This document shows positions 1 to 7,615 of a stretch of 64,000 nucleotides of DNA, piece after piece. Within the stretch, counting starts at the first letter, position 1; the number at the start of each line of letters is the position of its first letter. Both the position numbers and the translations under genes were made by a program. Under the pieces are notes generated by a model. That model saw only the letters and a list, made by a program, of their open reading frames with translations. It did not search any database and was not told the origin of the DNA. Location: NCBI GenBank assembly GCA_003054655.1, contig QAYZ01000015.1, positions 186,001-250,000 on the forward strand, read 5' to 3'. The stretch comes from Spartobacteria bacterium LR76. Its GTDB lineage: Bacteria > Verrucomicrobiota > Verrucomicrobiia > Chthoniobacterales > Terrimicrobiaceae.

Positions 1-245
1 GCCACGGACAGCCCGGCCCCGACCATGAGGCCGAGCACCACCCGCGGAGCACGCAGATGCCAGAGCACGGCATCGTGCGTACCCGAGGCTGCCGCACCGG
101 TCAGCTTGCCCCAGAGGATGGACAGGATCTCCCCCGGGGGTATGCGGACCGCACCAAGACTGAGACCGACGATGACAGAGCCAATGGCCGCCACGATCAA
201 CGCAGCGACCACCATGCCCCGCCCGCGGCGGATACCGGAGTTCAC
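1..245 (-). CDS. hmuU: Heme/iron ABC transporter permease, FecCD family (5' part only)
   Basis: Inner-membrane permease that would move heme or a siderophore from the HmuT binding protein into the cytoplasm. Only about 81 N-terminal residues are present; the gene runs off the left edge. The start is a GTG at 243-245 that overlaps the hmuT stop (GTGA), which suggests translational coupling. Visible features are a first hydrophobic helix (about residues 10-33), then 'RIPPGEIL' and the FecCD hallmark 'RAPRVVLGLMVGAGLS'. It is the third gene of a minus-strand hmuS-hmuT-hmuU run, and the ATPase hmuV would be expected beyond the edge. The family is clear. Heme as substrate is inferred from the neighbours. 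Confidence 0.85.
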   Translation of the reverse strand, partial: MNSGIRRGRGMVVAALIVAAIGSVIVGLSLGAVRIPPGEILSILWGKLTGAAASGTHDAVLWHLRAPRVVLGLMVGAGLSV

Positions 246-1087
246 TTCTGGGCGAGACCCGGAGAAGCCCGGAGCTTCTGGCCCAGCTCCAGCGCGGCCT
301 TGCCGAGCCGGGGGCCAAAGCCCAGGAGATATAGATCGTCCAGCGCCACCACGCGGCGAGCCTGGCCCGCAGGCGTGAGCGTAAGTCCCGGCTGCTTCAG
401 CAATTCGTCGACGCCTCCCGCGCTCTCGAGACCCTTGGCTGTCACCAGGATCACGTCGGGAGCCGCCGCCACGGCCGCCTCGGCGGTGAGAGGCTTGTAG
501 CCTTCGTAATCCGTCACAGCGTTCCGAGCCCCGGCGAGCGCGATCATCGCATCAGCCGCGGTATTTTTTCCGGAGACATTCATCAGCCCGCCTCCGCGGG
601 TGTAGATGAATAGCACCCTGGGCGCTGTCTCCGGCTTGCCCGCGCTTTCGCTGGCAACCTTGAGGTCATCGCGCAAGGCGGCGATCAGCTTGTCCGCCTC
701 CTCCGTCTTGCCAACCTCGGAGCCAACCACCCGGATGCGGTTTTCCGCCGCTTCCACGGTGTGCTCATTGGGCAGACGAACGACCTTCACGCCGATTTTC
801 TCAACCTGGTTGAGCGCCTCCGTCGGGCCGCTGTCGGCATTCACCAGCACGAGGGATGGTTTCATCGACAGGATTCCTTCCGCCGACAGGGCGCGGGAAT
901 ACCCCACCTTGGGCAGCGCCGCAGCCTGCTCCGGGTAGATGCTGGAGGTATCCACCGCCACGAGAGCATCCTGCGCGCCCAGCGCATAGATCGTCTCGGT
1001 AATGGCTCCTCCCGCGCTCACGATGCGGTCCGACGCGTGGCTTTCGAGTGCGAAAGCCACGGCCAGCAAAACAACGAGCGTCCTCAC
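242..1087 (-). CDS. hmuT: Hemin ABC transporter substrate-binding protein
   Basis: Periplasmic heme-binding protein of 281 residues. It has a short signal peptide (about 1-18, ending near 'ESHAS') and a class III periplasmic-binding-protein body beginning 'RIVSAGGAITETIYALG'. 'VGYSRALSAEGILS' (Tyr at about 63) matches the region carrying the heme-ligand tyrosine of HmuT/ShuT. The start is GTG at 1085-1087, overlapping the hmuS stop by four bases, and its own stop overlaps the hmuU start in the same way. The three genes are therefore probably translated as a coupled unit. Specificity for heme is supported by the adjacent hmuS. Confidence 0.88.
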   Translation of the reverse strand: MRTLVVLLAVAFALESHASDRIVSAGGAITETIYALGAQDALVAVDTSSIYPEQAAALPKVGYSRALSAEGILSMKPSLVLVNADSGPTEALNQVEKIGVKVVRLPNEHTVEAAENRIRVVGSEVGKTEEADKLIAALRDDLKVASESAGKPETAPRVLFIYTRGGGLMNVSGKNTAADAMIALAGARNAVTDYEGYKPLTAEAAVAAAPDVILVTAKGLESAGGVDELLKQPGLTLTPAGQARRVVALDDLYLLGFGPRLGKAALELGQKLRASPGLAQK

Positions 1088-2136
1088 GCGATCTCCTTGA
1101 CCGGCAGCTCGGCGACGAGCGCCTGCCAGCGGGCATCCTCCACCTCGCCCGGCTTCCTCTTGCCGAAGAAGAGCGCGATGTTTTCGCCAGCGGCGTCATA
1201 GAGTTCGACCGAGGTCACGATGCCATCCGTGGTGGGTTTGCGAACCACCCAGGCAGAAGCGACGTGGGGGAGATGCAGATGCATGTTGAACTCGTCGTCG
1301 AGCACATTCAGCCAGTCCGCGCCAAACATCTTGATGTTCGTCACCTCTCCAGTGTGGATCTGGATGCAGCCGGGGCTGCCGATGAAGACCATGATCGGGA
1401 GCTGGCGCGCAGCCGCCTGCTCGAGCATCACGCGGGTGGCATCGAGCGACAGGCGCTGGGTCATTCCCTCCGGAGCCAGGCGTAGCGACTGCTCGCGGGC
1501 CACGCGAAACTGCTGGAGCAGCATGTAAAAGGCATGTGTGTCCTTGAGCTCCAGCCAGGCTTTCTGGAATCCCGCCACGTCGATCTCTGCATCAGGCAAT
1601 ACCGGACGCGGAGGCGAGACCGGCTCGACCGGCTGCTCCGTCGACTGATCCGCCGCACGGAAGCGATTCATGAGCTCGCCGTATCCGCCGTAGTTGCTCT
1701 CCTTTTGCAGGAAGACCTTGTGAATGGCATTCCCGTGCTTGTCGAAGAACTGGAAGCTCTGGCGCTCGCCCTCCGGCGTGCGATCCGTCACTGCGTAACC
1801 GTACTTCCACGCGTGCATGAAGAGGCGCAGGTCGATGTCGTGCCCGACCACCTGGCCCATGCCGTGGAAAAAGTCAATCTGGCGAAACTCGCCGTACCGC
1901 TCATGCACCGCCGCTTCATTGCGGGTAAGGCACATGATGCGCCCCAGGCGGGGAAACTCTTTAATGAGAGCCGCCCAGTCGCCCTCCAGCCGTGTGACGC
2001 CGTCACCGCAGCGGGTCGCGAGGAGTTCCGCCTCGCTCACGCCGAGCTTGGTGGCCGCATCACGAATGCGGAGCTTCGGTTCTTTTTCCAGCAGTCCTCG
2101 CCACTGGTCCTTCAGTTCAACCGTTTCGGTTTTCAT
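1084..2136 (-). CDS. hmuS: Hemin-degrading/heme-trafficking factor, HemS/ChuS family
   Basis: Cytoplasmic protein of 350 residues, the usual length of the duplicated HemS/ChuS fold, which accepts imported heme and in some members cleaves it. The N-terminal half has 'RNEAAVHERYGEF' and 'FFDKHGNAIHKVFL'. The C-terminal half repeats the pattern with 'HTGEVTNIKMFGADWLNVLD', 'FNMHLHLPHVASAWVVRKP' and a closing 'ENIALFFGKRKPGE'. It is the first gene of the heme run. A purine-rich AAAGG lies about 8 bases before the ATG. I see no convincing Fur box in the short upstream gap. Enzymatic heme cleavage versus trafficking cannot be told from sequence alone. Confidence 0.87.
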   Translation of the reverse strand: MKTETVELKDQWRGLLEKEPKLRIRDAATKLGVSEAELLATRCGDGVTRLEGDWAALIKEFPRLGRIMCLTRNEAAVHERYGEFRQIDFFHGMGQVVGHDIDLRLFMHAWKYGYAVTDRTPEGERQSFQFFDKHGNAIHKVFLQKESNYGGYGELMNRFRAADQSTEQPVEPVSPPRPVLPDAEIDVAGFQKAWLELKDTHAFYMLLQQFRVAREQSLRLAPEGMTQRLSLDATRVMLEQAAARQLPIMVFIGSPGCIQIHTGEVTNIKMFGADWLNVLDDEFNMHLHLPHVASAWVVRKPTTDGIVTSVELYDAAGENIALFFGKRKPGEVEDARWQALVAELPVKEIA

Positions 2137-2185
2137 AGCATGTTACCTTTGTTTAGGGATCGTTTTGAGATTCGGAGTGCGGTGC

Positions 2186-2203
2186 GTCGGAGTTGACTCC
2201 GAC
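2186..2203. repeat. Intergenic palindrome (GTCGGAG / CTCCGAC)
   Basis: Perfect 7-bp inverted repeat around a TTGA loop, placed directly after the stop of the beta-strand-repeat PEP-CTERM gene and 49 bp upstream of hmuS. There is no T-run, so it is not a normal intrinsic terminator. It resembles other palindromes in this window that carry a GTAGG(N)GGA / TCC(N)CCTAC outline. Confidence 0.6.
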
Positions 2204-4573
2204 CTACGAAGCGAGCGAGCGGATCTTTCGGTGAAACAGCAGGAGCACAACTCCGCACATGCCCAGCAAGGCCCAGGTGGACGGCTCGGGAACTGCCGCG
2301 AACTGCACCTGGATCCCGCCATTCTCGATCTTCCAGCCCCCCGTGCCGAAGGACTGATCGAGCACAAGGCCCGTATTGACGAGATAGAGATCGCTCAGCG
2401 TCAGACCCGAGAGGCTGCCATAGGAGAGCAGGGTATAGGCCTGCCCCACCTCGACTGCCGCCAGATTCGTGAAAGCGATGCGGACTCCGCCATCCAATAC
2501 GCTCCCCTTGAATTCTCCACTGATCGCCACCAACGGAATCGCGAGATCAACGGTTTGCTGGAGATCAAACTGAAAGGTGACACCCTGGCTGGCATCGAGG
2601 GATGCCATTGTAAGAGTTCCCTCACTGCGTGACGCCTCGATGACACTCATGGTCCCGGTCGTCGCCACCTTCCTTGCGATCACGCCGGCACCCTTCACTT
2701 TTCCTCCGGCCTCAATCGTCAGTACCGACTGGGGAGTGAAAATATCCCCCGCAAATCCATTCAGGCGCCCCGTCGAGGTGATGTGAAACACCGCGCCGTT
2801 CTTAACCGTGAAACTGCCGTACCCTGTGCCAGTGGCAGCTCCGATGGTTGTCTCGAGAACCAGCGTACCGCTGCTGACCACGGTCGCGTCATTGTAGTTC
2901 TTCGCCGTTCCGGAAAATATCACCGTGCCCGGGCCGTCCACCGTGACCGTGCGATTCGTTCCTCCTCCGGTCATCGCCCCGGTGAAGTTGACCCTATCTG
3001 TCACGCTCTCCGTACGCAGGCGCACATCCGCCGCTCCAGAGGTGAGGCTGACCGCCCCTGAGTAAATGGCATTCTGTCCTCCCGTATTTCGTGCTCCGAG
3101 AATCACCTGGGAATTGTTGGTAACGACCTCGATCGATCGTCCCAGAGTGTACGCGCCATCGATAAACAACGCCGCCGGGACGGGATTATCAAAGAAGGTG
3201 CTGTCAAAGCCGACCTTCACGACACCGCTTGCCGTCAGCGCCGTTCCCGATGCCACCGACAATTCGCCGCCGCGCACACTGACCGCGCTGGTCGTGGCAT
3301 TGGAGCCGGTCAGCCGCACACTCCCCGCCTGGATGTCCATCGCCCCGGTGAAGGTATTGCTTCCCGACAGTGCCAGTGCTCCACTCCCCGTCTTTATAAA
3401 TCCGTAGCCCCCCGAGACATCGCCATCGATCTGGACGGTGCCAGCCGCAATATCAAAGAGGTTGACTGCTCCGAACACATAGTCGGACTTGATGGAATAC
3501 ACTCCCGAGGCGGCCGTAGTCGTGGAAATGCCGGTATTCGCCGTCAGTGCCACTCCGGGATTGGCCTGCAAGGTCAGGTCATTCGCCGTGGTAAAGACGA
3601 TCTCTCCGACCGTCTGGCTGCTCGCCAGGGTCACCAGCGCAGCCGAGGTGTTTTCGAAACGCACGTTTCCATTCTCAACGGGTCCGGTTCCATAAGTGCC
3701 GCCCGCCGAGCGATCCAGCCAGTTCGCACCATCACTCCACGAGCCACTCCCCCCAGTCCATGCCCGCGTCGTCGGAATCGCAGCGACATACTGATCCGAG
3801 CTATCCAGCGACACCTGTTGAAGGCTGGTATGCGACTCCGTATCCCAGACGATCGAGTACTCCGAGATGCCCAGTCCCGCGAGATTCCACTGGATCGCAA
3901 AACGGCTCTCATACCCTTCCGCCGAACTCGGATCGGAGCTGGCTCCCTCGGGTGGCATGAACTCGCGGAGCATTTCCGCCCGATTCAGATCCGCCGCAGA
4001 GATTGACTTCTCGATCCCGCCGTCCATGTAAACGAGACGGATCGTCGAGAAATCGACAAACTGACCGTCCGTCTGAAACTGGAAAACCACCGTTCCCGCC
4101 GTATAGCCCGGCATGCCGGACGGGTCGTCCGTCGCAGCGGTATTGTCATCGAGGCGAAAACTCTGCGCTCCATTCAGTCCGTAAAAATTTCCCGTGCTGC
4201 TGATGTATCCCGTCGCAGCATTCGTCTGGGTGATCGTGGGATTGTTGACGTTCCAAAACGCATTCGGGCGATCGCTCGTGTAGTAGCTCGGTTCCGCCGG
4301 GAAGTTGGGATCATCCAGAGGCCGCGGTGTCGGCTGCCAGACGGAACCCACCTTCACCCCGCCAAACTCCGAGTAATAATCCGGCAGATTTCCCACCGTG
4401 CTCTTGGAGTAAAAGTTGCGCCACTCGCTGTAGCGGGCGTTCGAGCCGCTGTAGTTCAGTGCGGGTTCGATAAAATTGGTTCCCGGGGCAAAGAGAAAAT
4501 CCGCCCGCGCCGCATTGCCGCCCGCAGCCAGTCCACCGGCGATAAGAAGTCCAAGCCAGCGATTTTTCATCAT
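2204..4573 (-). CDS. PEP-CTERM protein with autotransporter-associated beta-strand repeats
   Basis: Large exported protein of 789 residues. It has a signal peptide (about 1-24, ending 'GGNAARA'), a unique N-terminal domain to about residue 265, then 'TRAWTGGSGSWSDGANW'. After that comes a long Ser/Thr/Gly-rich beta-helical region with PATR-type repeats such as 'SGALALSGSNTFTGAMDIQ'. The C-terminus is a classic PEP-CTERM sorting tag: 'VPEPSTWALLGM', a hydrophobic helix, then Arg/Lys. PEP-CTERM proteins are processed by an exosortase and are usually surface or exopolysaccharide-associated. The ATG overlaps the stop of the upstream pseudopilin-like gene (ATGATG), so the two are probably co-translated. 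No exosortase lies in the window. Confidence 0.87.
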   Translation of the reverse strand: MMKNRWLGLLIAGGLAAGGNAARADFLFAPGTNFIEPALNYSGSNARYSEWRNFYSKSTVGNLPDYYSEFGGVKVGSVWQPTPRPLDDPNFPAEPSYYTSDRPNAFWNVNNPTITQTNAATGYISSTGNFYGLNGAQSFRLDDNTAATDDPSGMPGYTAGTVVFQFQTDGQFVDFSTIRLVYMDGGIEKSISAADLNRAEMLREFMPPEGASSDPSSAEGYESRFAIQWNLAGLGISEYSIVWDTESHTSLQQVSLDSSDQYVAAIPTTRAWTGGSGSWSDGANWLDRSAGGTYGTGPVENGNVRFENTSAALVTLASSQTVGEIVFTTANDLTLQANPGVALTANTGISTTTAASGVYSIKSDYVFGAVNLFDIAAGTVQIDGDVSGGYGFIKTGSGALALSGSNTFTGAMDIQAGSVRLTGSNATTSAVSVRGGELSVASGTALTASGVVKVGFDSTFFDNPVPAALFIDGAYTLGRSIEVVTNNSQVILGARNTGGQNAIYSGAVSLTSGAADVRLRTESVTDRVNFTGAMTGGGTNRTVTVDGPGTVIFSGTAKNYNDATVVSSGTLVLETTIGAATGTGYGSFTVKNGAVFHITSTGRLNGFAGDIFTPQSVLTIEAGGKVKGAGVIARKVATTGTMSVIEASRSEGTLTMASLDASQGVTFQFDLQQTVDLAIPLVAISGEFKGSVLDGGVRIAFTNLAAVEVGQAYTLLSYGSLSGLTLSDLYLVNTGLVLDQSFGTGGWKIENGGIQVQFAAVPEPSTWALLGMCGVVLLLFHRKIRSLAS

Positions 4574-5436
4574 CGATTCCCCCGTCCGCCGCTGCCGCCC
4601 TCGAGCACGGGCGCATAGTTCGGGTTATCATCCCGGGCGGCGTTCTTGCTCCAGAGCCGCATGTCTGTCAATTCCGCCACCTTGTAGGACCGGATGCTTC
4701 CGTCGAGAAAGACACACATCGCCTTGTCGCCATTGCGGAAATCCACATTACCCGTCGACTCCGCCGAGCCATTCTGCGGCCAGTCCGGCTGAGACAGCGA
4801 CCCCGAGCCCGCGGCGCGAGGGATGTAACGGGGAGCCTTGACCAGATAATGCCCGGAGCCCTGACTGCTCCTCGCCGTCGCAAAGACAAGCAAGGATGAA
4901 GGCTTGTCCACCTGCAAAAGGGAGGTGGCCACGTCACCGCTCGGGATGGACGTTTCACCATTCTCCACGAATCCCCCGACGTAGTAGGCATTGATCCCGT
5001 AGGCGACCGAGATACTTTCCCCGTATCCCTTCATCCCGGCATCCTCGGATTCCTTCTGCGCACGGGCGCGAGCCTTCGAATACAACACGCCGTTGATGGC
5101 ATAGTCAAAATACGGCGCCAACCGCCATACGTAACGGTTTGCCGCCTCCCCGCTGATCTGGCCCCCGTCAGGGAGCGTCACCGGCTGGGCACCTTTCTGG
5201 TATCCCACCAGCAACTGACCGCCATTCTCCGCCGCGTACGCCTGATACGCCGAAATGAGGGTCTTTCCCGCAGCGACATCCTGCGCCGAGGCGGCTTTTT
5301 CGGCCATCGTACCCTGAATGCCTGTCCCGACGACGGCGAGAGTCACGATGATGCCGATGGTCACAAGCAACTCGATCAATGAGAAGCCCCGGGGGGAACC
5401 TGCTCTCTGAATTGGTGCGTGATCCGTCTTCGACAT
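4570..5436 (-). CDS. Pseudopilin-like protein with prepilin N-terminal methylation site
   Basis: 288 residues. After a short basic leader comes 'GFSLIELLVTIGIIVTLAVV', a type IV prepilin cleavage/methylation site followed by the single hydrophobic helix. The rest is a soluble domain of the kind abundant in Verrucomicrobiota and Planctomycetota, including 'NGDKAMCVFLDGSIRSY', a DG-containing C-terminal motif typical of that expanded family. It would be cut by a prepilin peptidase and assembled into, or anchored by, a type II-like machine. It overlaps the following PEP-CTERM gene by four bases, implying joint expression. The precise role is unknown. Confidence 0.85.
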   Translation of the reverse strand: MSKTDHAPIQRAGSPRGFSLIELLVTIGIIVTLAVVGTGIQGTMAEKAASAQDVAAGKTLISAYQAYAAENGGQLLVGYQKGAQPVTLPDGGQISGEAANRYVWRLAPYFDYAINGVLYSKARARAQKESEDAGMKGYGESISVAYGINAYYVGGFVENGETSIPSGDVATSLLQVDKPSSLLVFATARSSQGSGHYLVKAPRYIPRAAGSGSLSQPDWPQNGSAESTGNVDFRNGDKAMCVFLDGSIRSYKVAELTDMRLWSKNAARDDNPNYAPVLEGGSGGRGNR

Positions 5437-5457
5437 GGGATAGGTGAAAAAGGTTTA

Positions 5458-5485
5458 CCGTAGGCGGACATTCATCCGCCTACGG
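5458..5485. repeat. Intergenic palindrome, 11-bp perfect stem (CCGTAGGCGGA / TCCGCCTACGG)
   Basis: An 11-bp perfect inverted repeat with a CATTCA loop in the 97-bp gap between the second PEP-CTERM gene and the pseudopilin-like gene. No T-tract follows on either strand, so I read it as a REP-like element, possibly also stabilising a 3' end. The inner GGCGGA/TCCGCC is shared with the hairpin at 17077-17104. Confidence 0.75.
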
Positions 5486-5533
5486 TGACTTGCGAAAGAT
5501 TAGCGGTGATTTGCGGTGGTAAGAGTCAACACC

Positions 5534-6283
5534 TCAGGAAACCGCAACCGCGGAGCGGCGACGAGCCATCCAGACGACTGCGCCAAGGCCGAGCGCGATC
5601 AGTGCGTAGGTCGACGGCTCCGGTACGGCCAGGCCTGCATCTGCATCAATACGCACACCATCCAGGGACTTGTGGGCAAATGCGCCTCCGAAGGAGAGCG
5701 TGATCAACTCGCCTTCGCTGATATTCAAACCAGACCAGGACCAAGTCGTGATCACCCAGTCGCTCGTCGTAGCCGAGGTGGGATCGGCAAACGCTGATCC
5801 GACCGTGGCATTGGTAAAGGCAATACCGTTCAGGGTCGGCGTGAAGTAGCTGGTCAGCCCGCTGGTATCAGTACCGCCGCTGGGATTTGCGCCGTTTTGC
5901 TTCACCTGGAGGACAAAGGTCGAGAGCGTTCCGGTCGTTATGGCTGAAATCGTGAATGACGTCGTTGACCCGCCAGTGTAAAGCTGACTGTTTTCCGTGC
6001 CATCCGCGTCGGGAATCAATAAAGCACCTGGATTCCCTCCGCTGAAGCTCGCGGAAAGTACTGCATCGGACGTTCCGGAGCTATCAGACAATGACGAAAA
6101 AGAAGCCGCCTTCGTACTTCCGAAGACAACCCCGCCGCCGGGAAACACATCCCAAAGCGACCAACTGGCATTGCTGCCGAGAAGGCTGGAGTAGTCCGTG
6201 TAGCCAACACTTGTTGCGTAGGAAACTCCACTGGCGGCCAGGCAGGTTCCAGCGATCAGCAGCGAACGAAAGGATAATTTCAT
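5534..6283 (-). CDS. PEP-CTERM sorting domain-containing protein
   Basis: Exported protein of 249 residues. It has a signal peptide (about 1-23, 'SFRSLLIAGTCLAASGVSYA'), a Ser/Thr/Gly-rich beta-type body without recognisable catalytic motifs, and a C-terminal tag 'VPEPSTYALIALGLGAVV' followed by 'WMARRR'. That is the standard PEP motif, transmembrane helix and basic cluster. It lies upstream of, and in the same orientation as, the pseudopilin-like and beta-repeat PEP-CTERM genes, separated from them by the palindrome at 5458-5485. The specific function is unknown. Confidence 0.85.
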   Translation of the reverse strand: MKLSFRSLLIAGTCLAASGVSYATSVGYTDYSSLLGSNASWSLWDVFPGGGVVFGSTKAASFSSLSDSSGTSDAVLSASFSGGNPGALLIPDADGTENSQLYTGGSTTSFTISAITTGTLSTFVLQVKQNGANPSGGTDTSGLTSYFTPTLNGIAFTNATVGSAFADPTSATTSDWVITTWSWSGLNISEGELITLSFGGAFAHKSLDGVRIDADAGLAVPEPSTYALIALGLGAVVWMARRRSAVAVS

Positions 6284-6331
6284 TGCGGCGGATCATGCCG
6301 CAAACCTCGATCACCCGCTAACGGCTGCTTG

Positions 6332-7615
6332 CTATTGTTTGTCGGATGATTGCAATCCGACGCACCACTGCTCCGCAAGTTGGAACAAATGAGCATCCTG
6401 CCAAGCGGGAGCGAATAGCGTCACGCCAGAGGCAATACCGTCGCGACGGAAGCCAGCGGGAATGGCAATACCGCACAAGTCCAGCAGGTTCATGAAATTG
6501 GTGTAGCGGCCGAGATTCGAGTTTAGCGTGATCGGATCGGCCAGCATTTGCTCTACCGTGTAGATCGTTCCCGCCGTCGGGAGCATGAGAGCGGCGCAAC
6601 GCCCCCAGGTCGCCTCGGTTTCCCTCGCCAGGGCGGCCAGACGATACTGGGCGCGGAAGGTCTCCACTGCTGAGAATTTCCTCCCCCCTTCCACGATGGC
6701 CCGCACCGTCGGGTGCACCGCATCGGCATGGCTGGCCATAAATCCCTCCATCGCCGCCGTGCGCTCGGCCACCCATGGACCGGCATAAAGCAGGGCCGCC
6801 GCCTCGCGGAACGGCCTGTAATCGAACTCGACAACCTCCCAGCCCAAGCCGCGCGCTTTTACGATGGCCTCCGAGTAGAGCCGTGCGTACTCGGTGTCTC
6901 CGAAGAACTCCCGTTCCGCCTCGGGCAGGATGCCAATGGCTCCGCCTCGCGAAGAGACCTCCGGTATCGGACGCGAATAAGGATCAGCCGGGTCAAAACC
7001 GCGAATTACCTCATCCACCCGCTTCGCCAATGCCAGTTCCCTGGCAAATACTGTGATGCAATCCAGCGTACGGCAGGCGGGAACTAGCCCTGCCGTGGAC
7101 CAGCGCCCGCGCGTCGGCTTGTAGCCGATCAGGTTATTGAACGCCGCCGGGACGCGGCCGGAGCCCGCTGTATCGGTGCCGAGGGAAAAATCCACGAGTC
7201 CCGCCGCGACTGCAACGGCGGAACCTGAACTCGATCCGCCGCTGATGTAGTCCTCGTCAAAAACGCATCGGGGGATGCCATAGGGCGAGCGCGTTCCGTT
7301 CAACCCTGTGGCGAACTGATCAAGGTTCGTCTTGCCGATGGGGATCGCTCCCGCCGCGATGAGCTTGCGCACGACGGTGGCGTCCCTCTCCGGCTCATAG
7401 GAAAACTCCGGGCATCCCGCCGTCGTAGGCAGACCCAGCAAATCAATGTTGTCCTTGATGGCAACGGTCAGTCCCGCCAGCGGCAGGTCTTTTCCGTCCA
7501 CCGCTGCGGCCTGAGCGAGCGCCACCTCCTCCGGGACGAGGGAAATCCAGACGCCATCGTCCCGCCGCCCCCGAATGCGTCGATAGGTTTCGCGGATTTT
7601 TTCAACGATGCTCAT
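6332..7615 (-). CDS. atzF: Allophanate hydrolase (amidase domain only), AtzF-like
   Basis: Amidase-signature enzyme predicted to hydrolyse allophanate (carboxyurea) to ammonia and CO2. At 427 residues it carries only the amidase domain; many AtzF/DUR2-type enzymes are near 600 residues because of an extra C-terminal domain. The Ser-cisSer-Lys triad is visible: Lys54 in 'VAIKDN', the serines of 'GGSSSGSA' (about 128-130), and Ser152 in 'GTDTAGSGR'. The start ATG overlaps the stop of the carboxylase gene by four bases. Context makes this the last step of urea or guanidine breakdown rather than a general amidase. Confidence 0.85.
   Translation of the reverse strand: MSIVEKIRETYRRIRGRRDDGVWISLVPEEVALAQAAAVDGKDLPLAGLTVAIKDNIDLLGLPTTAGCPEFSYEPERDATVVRKLIAAGAIPIGKTNLDQFATGLNGTRSPYGIPRCVFDEDYISGGSSSGSAVAVAAGLVDFSLGTDTAGSGRVPAAFNNLIGYKPTRGRWSTAGLVPACRTLDCITVFARELALAKRVDEVIRGFDPADPYSRPIPEVSSRGGAIGILPEAEREFFGDTEYARLYSEAIVKARGLGWEVVEFDYRPFREAAALLYAGPWVAERTAAMEGFMASHADAVHPTVRAIVEGGRKFSAVETFRAQYRLAALARETEATWGRCAALMLPTAGTIYTVEQMLADPITLNSNLGRYTNFMNLLDLCGIAIPAGFRRDGIASGVTLFAPAWQDAHLFQLAEQWCVGLQSSDKQ

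Noticed and set aside
2137-2203. Fur box upstream of hmuS
   Set aside because: No sequence near the GATAATGATAATCATTATC-like consensus was found. The palindrome at 2186-2203 is GC-rich and sits right at the previous gene's stop.
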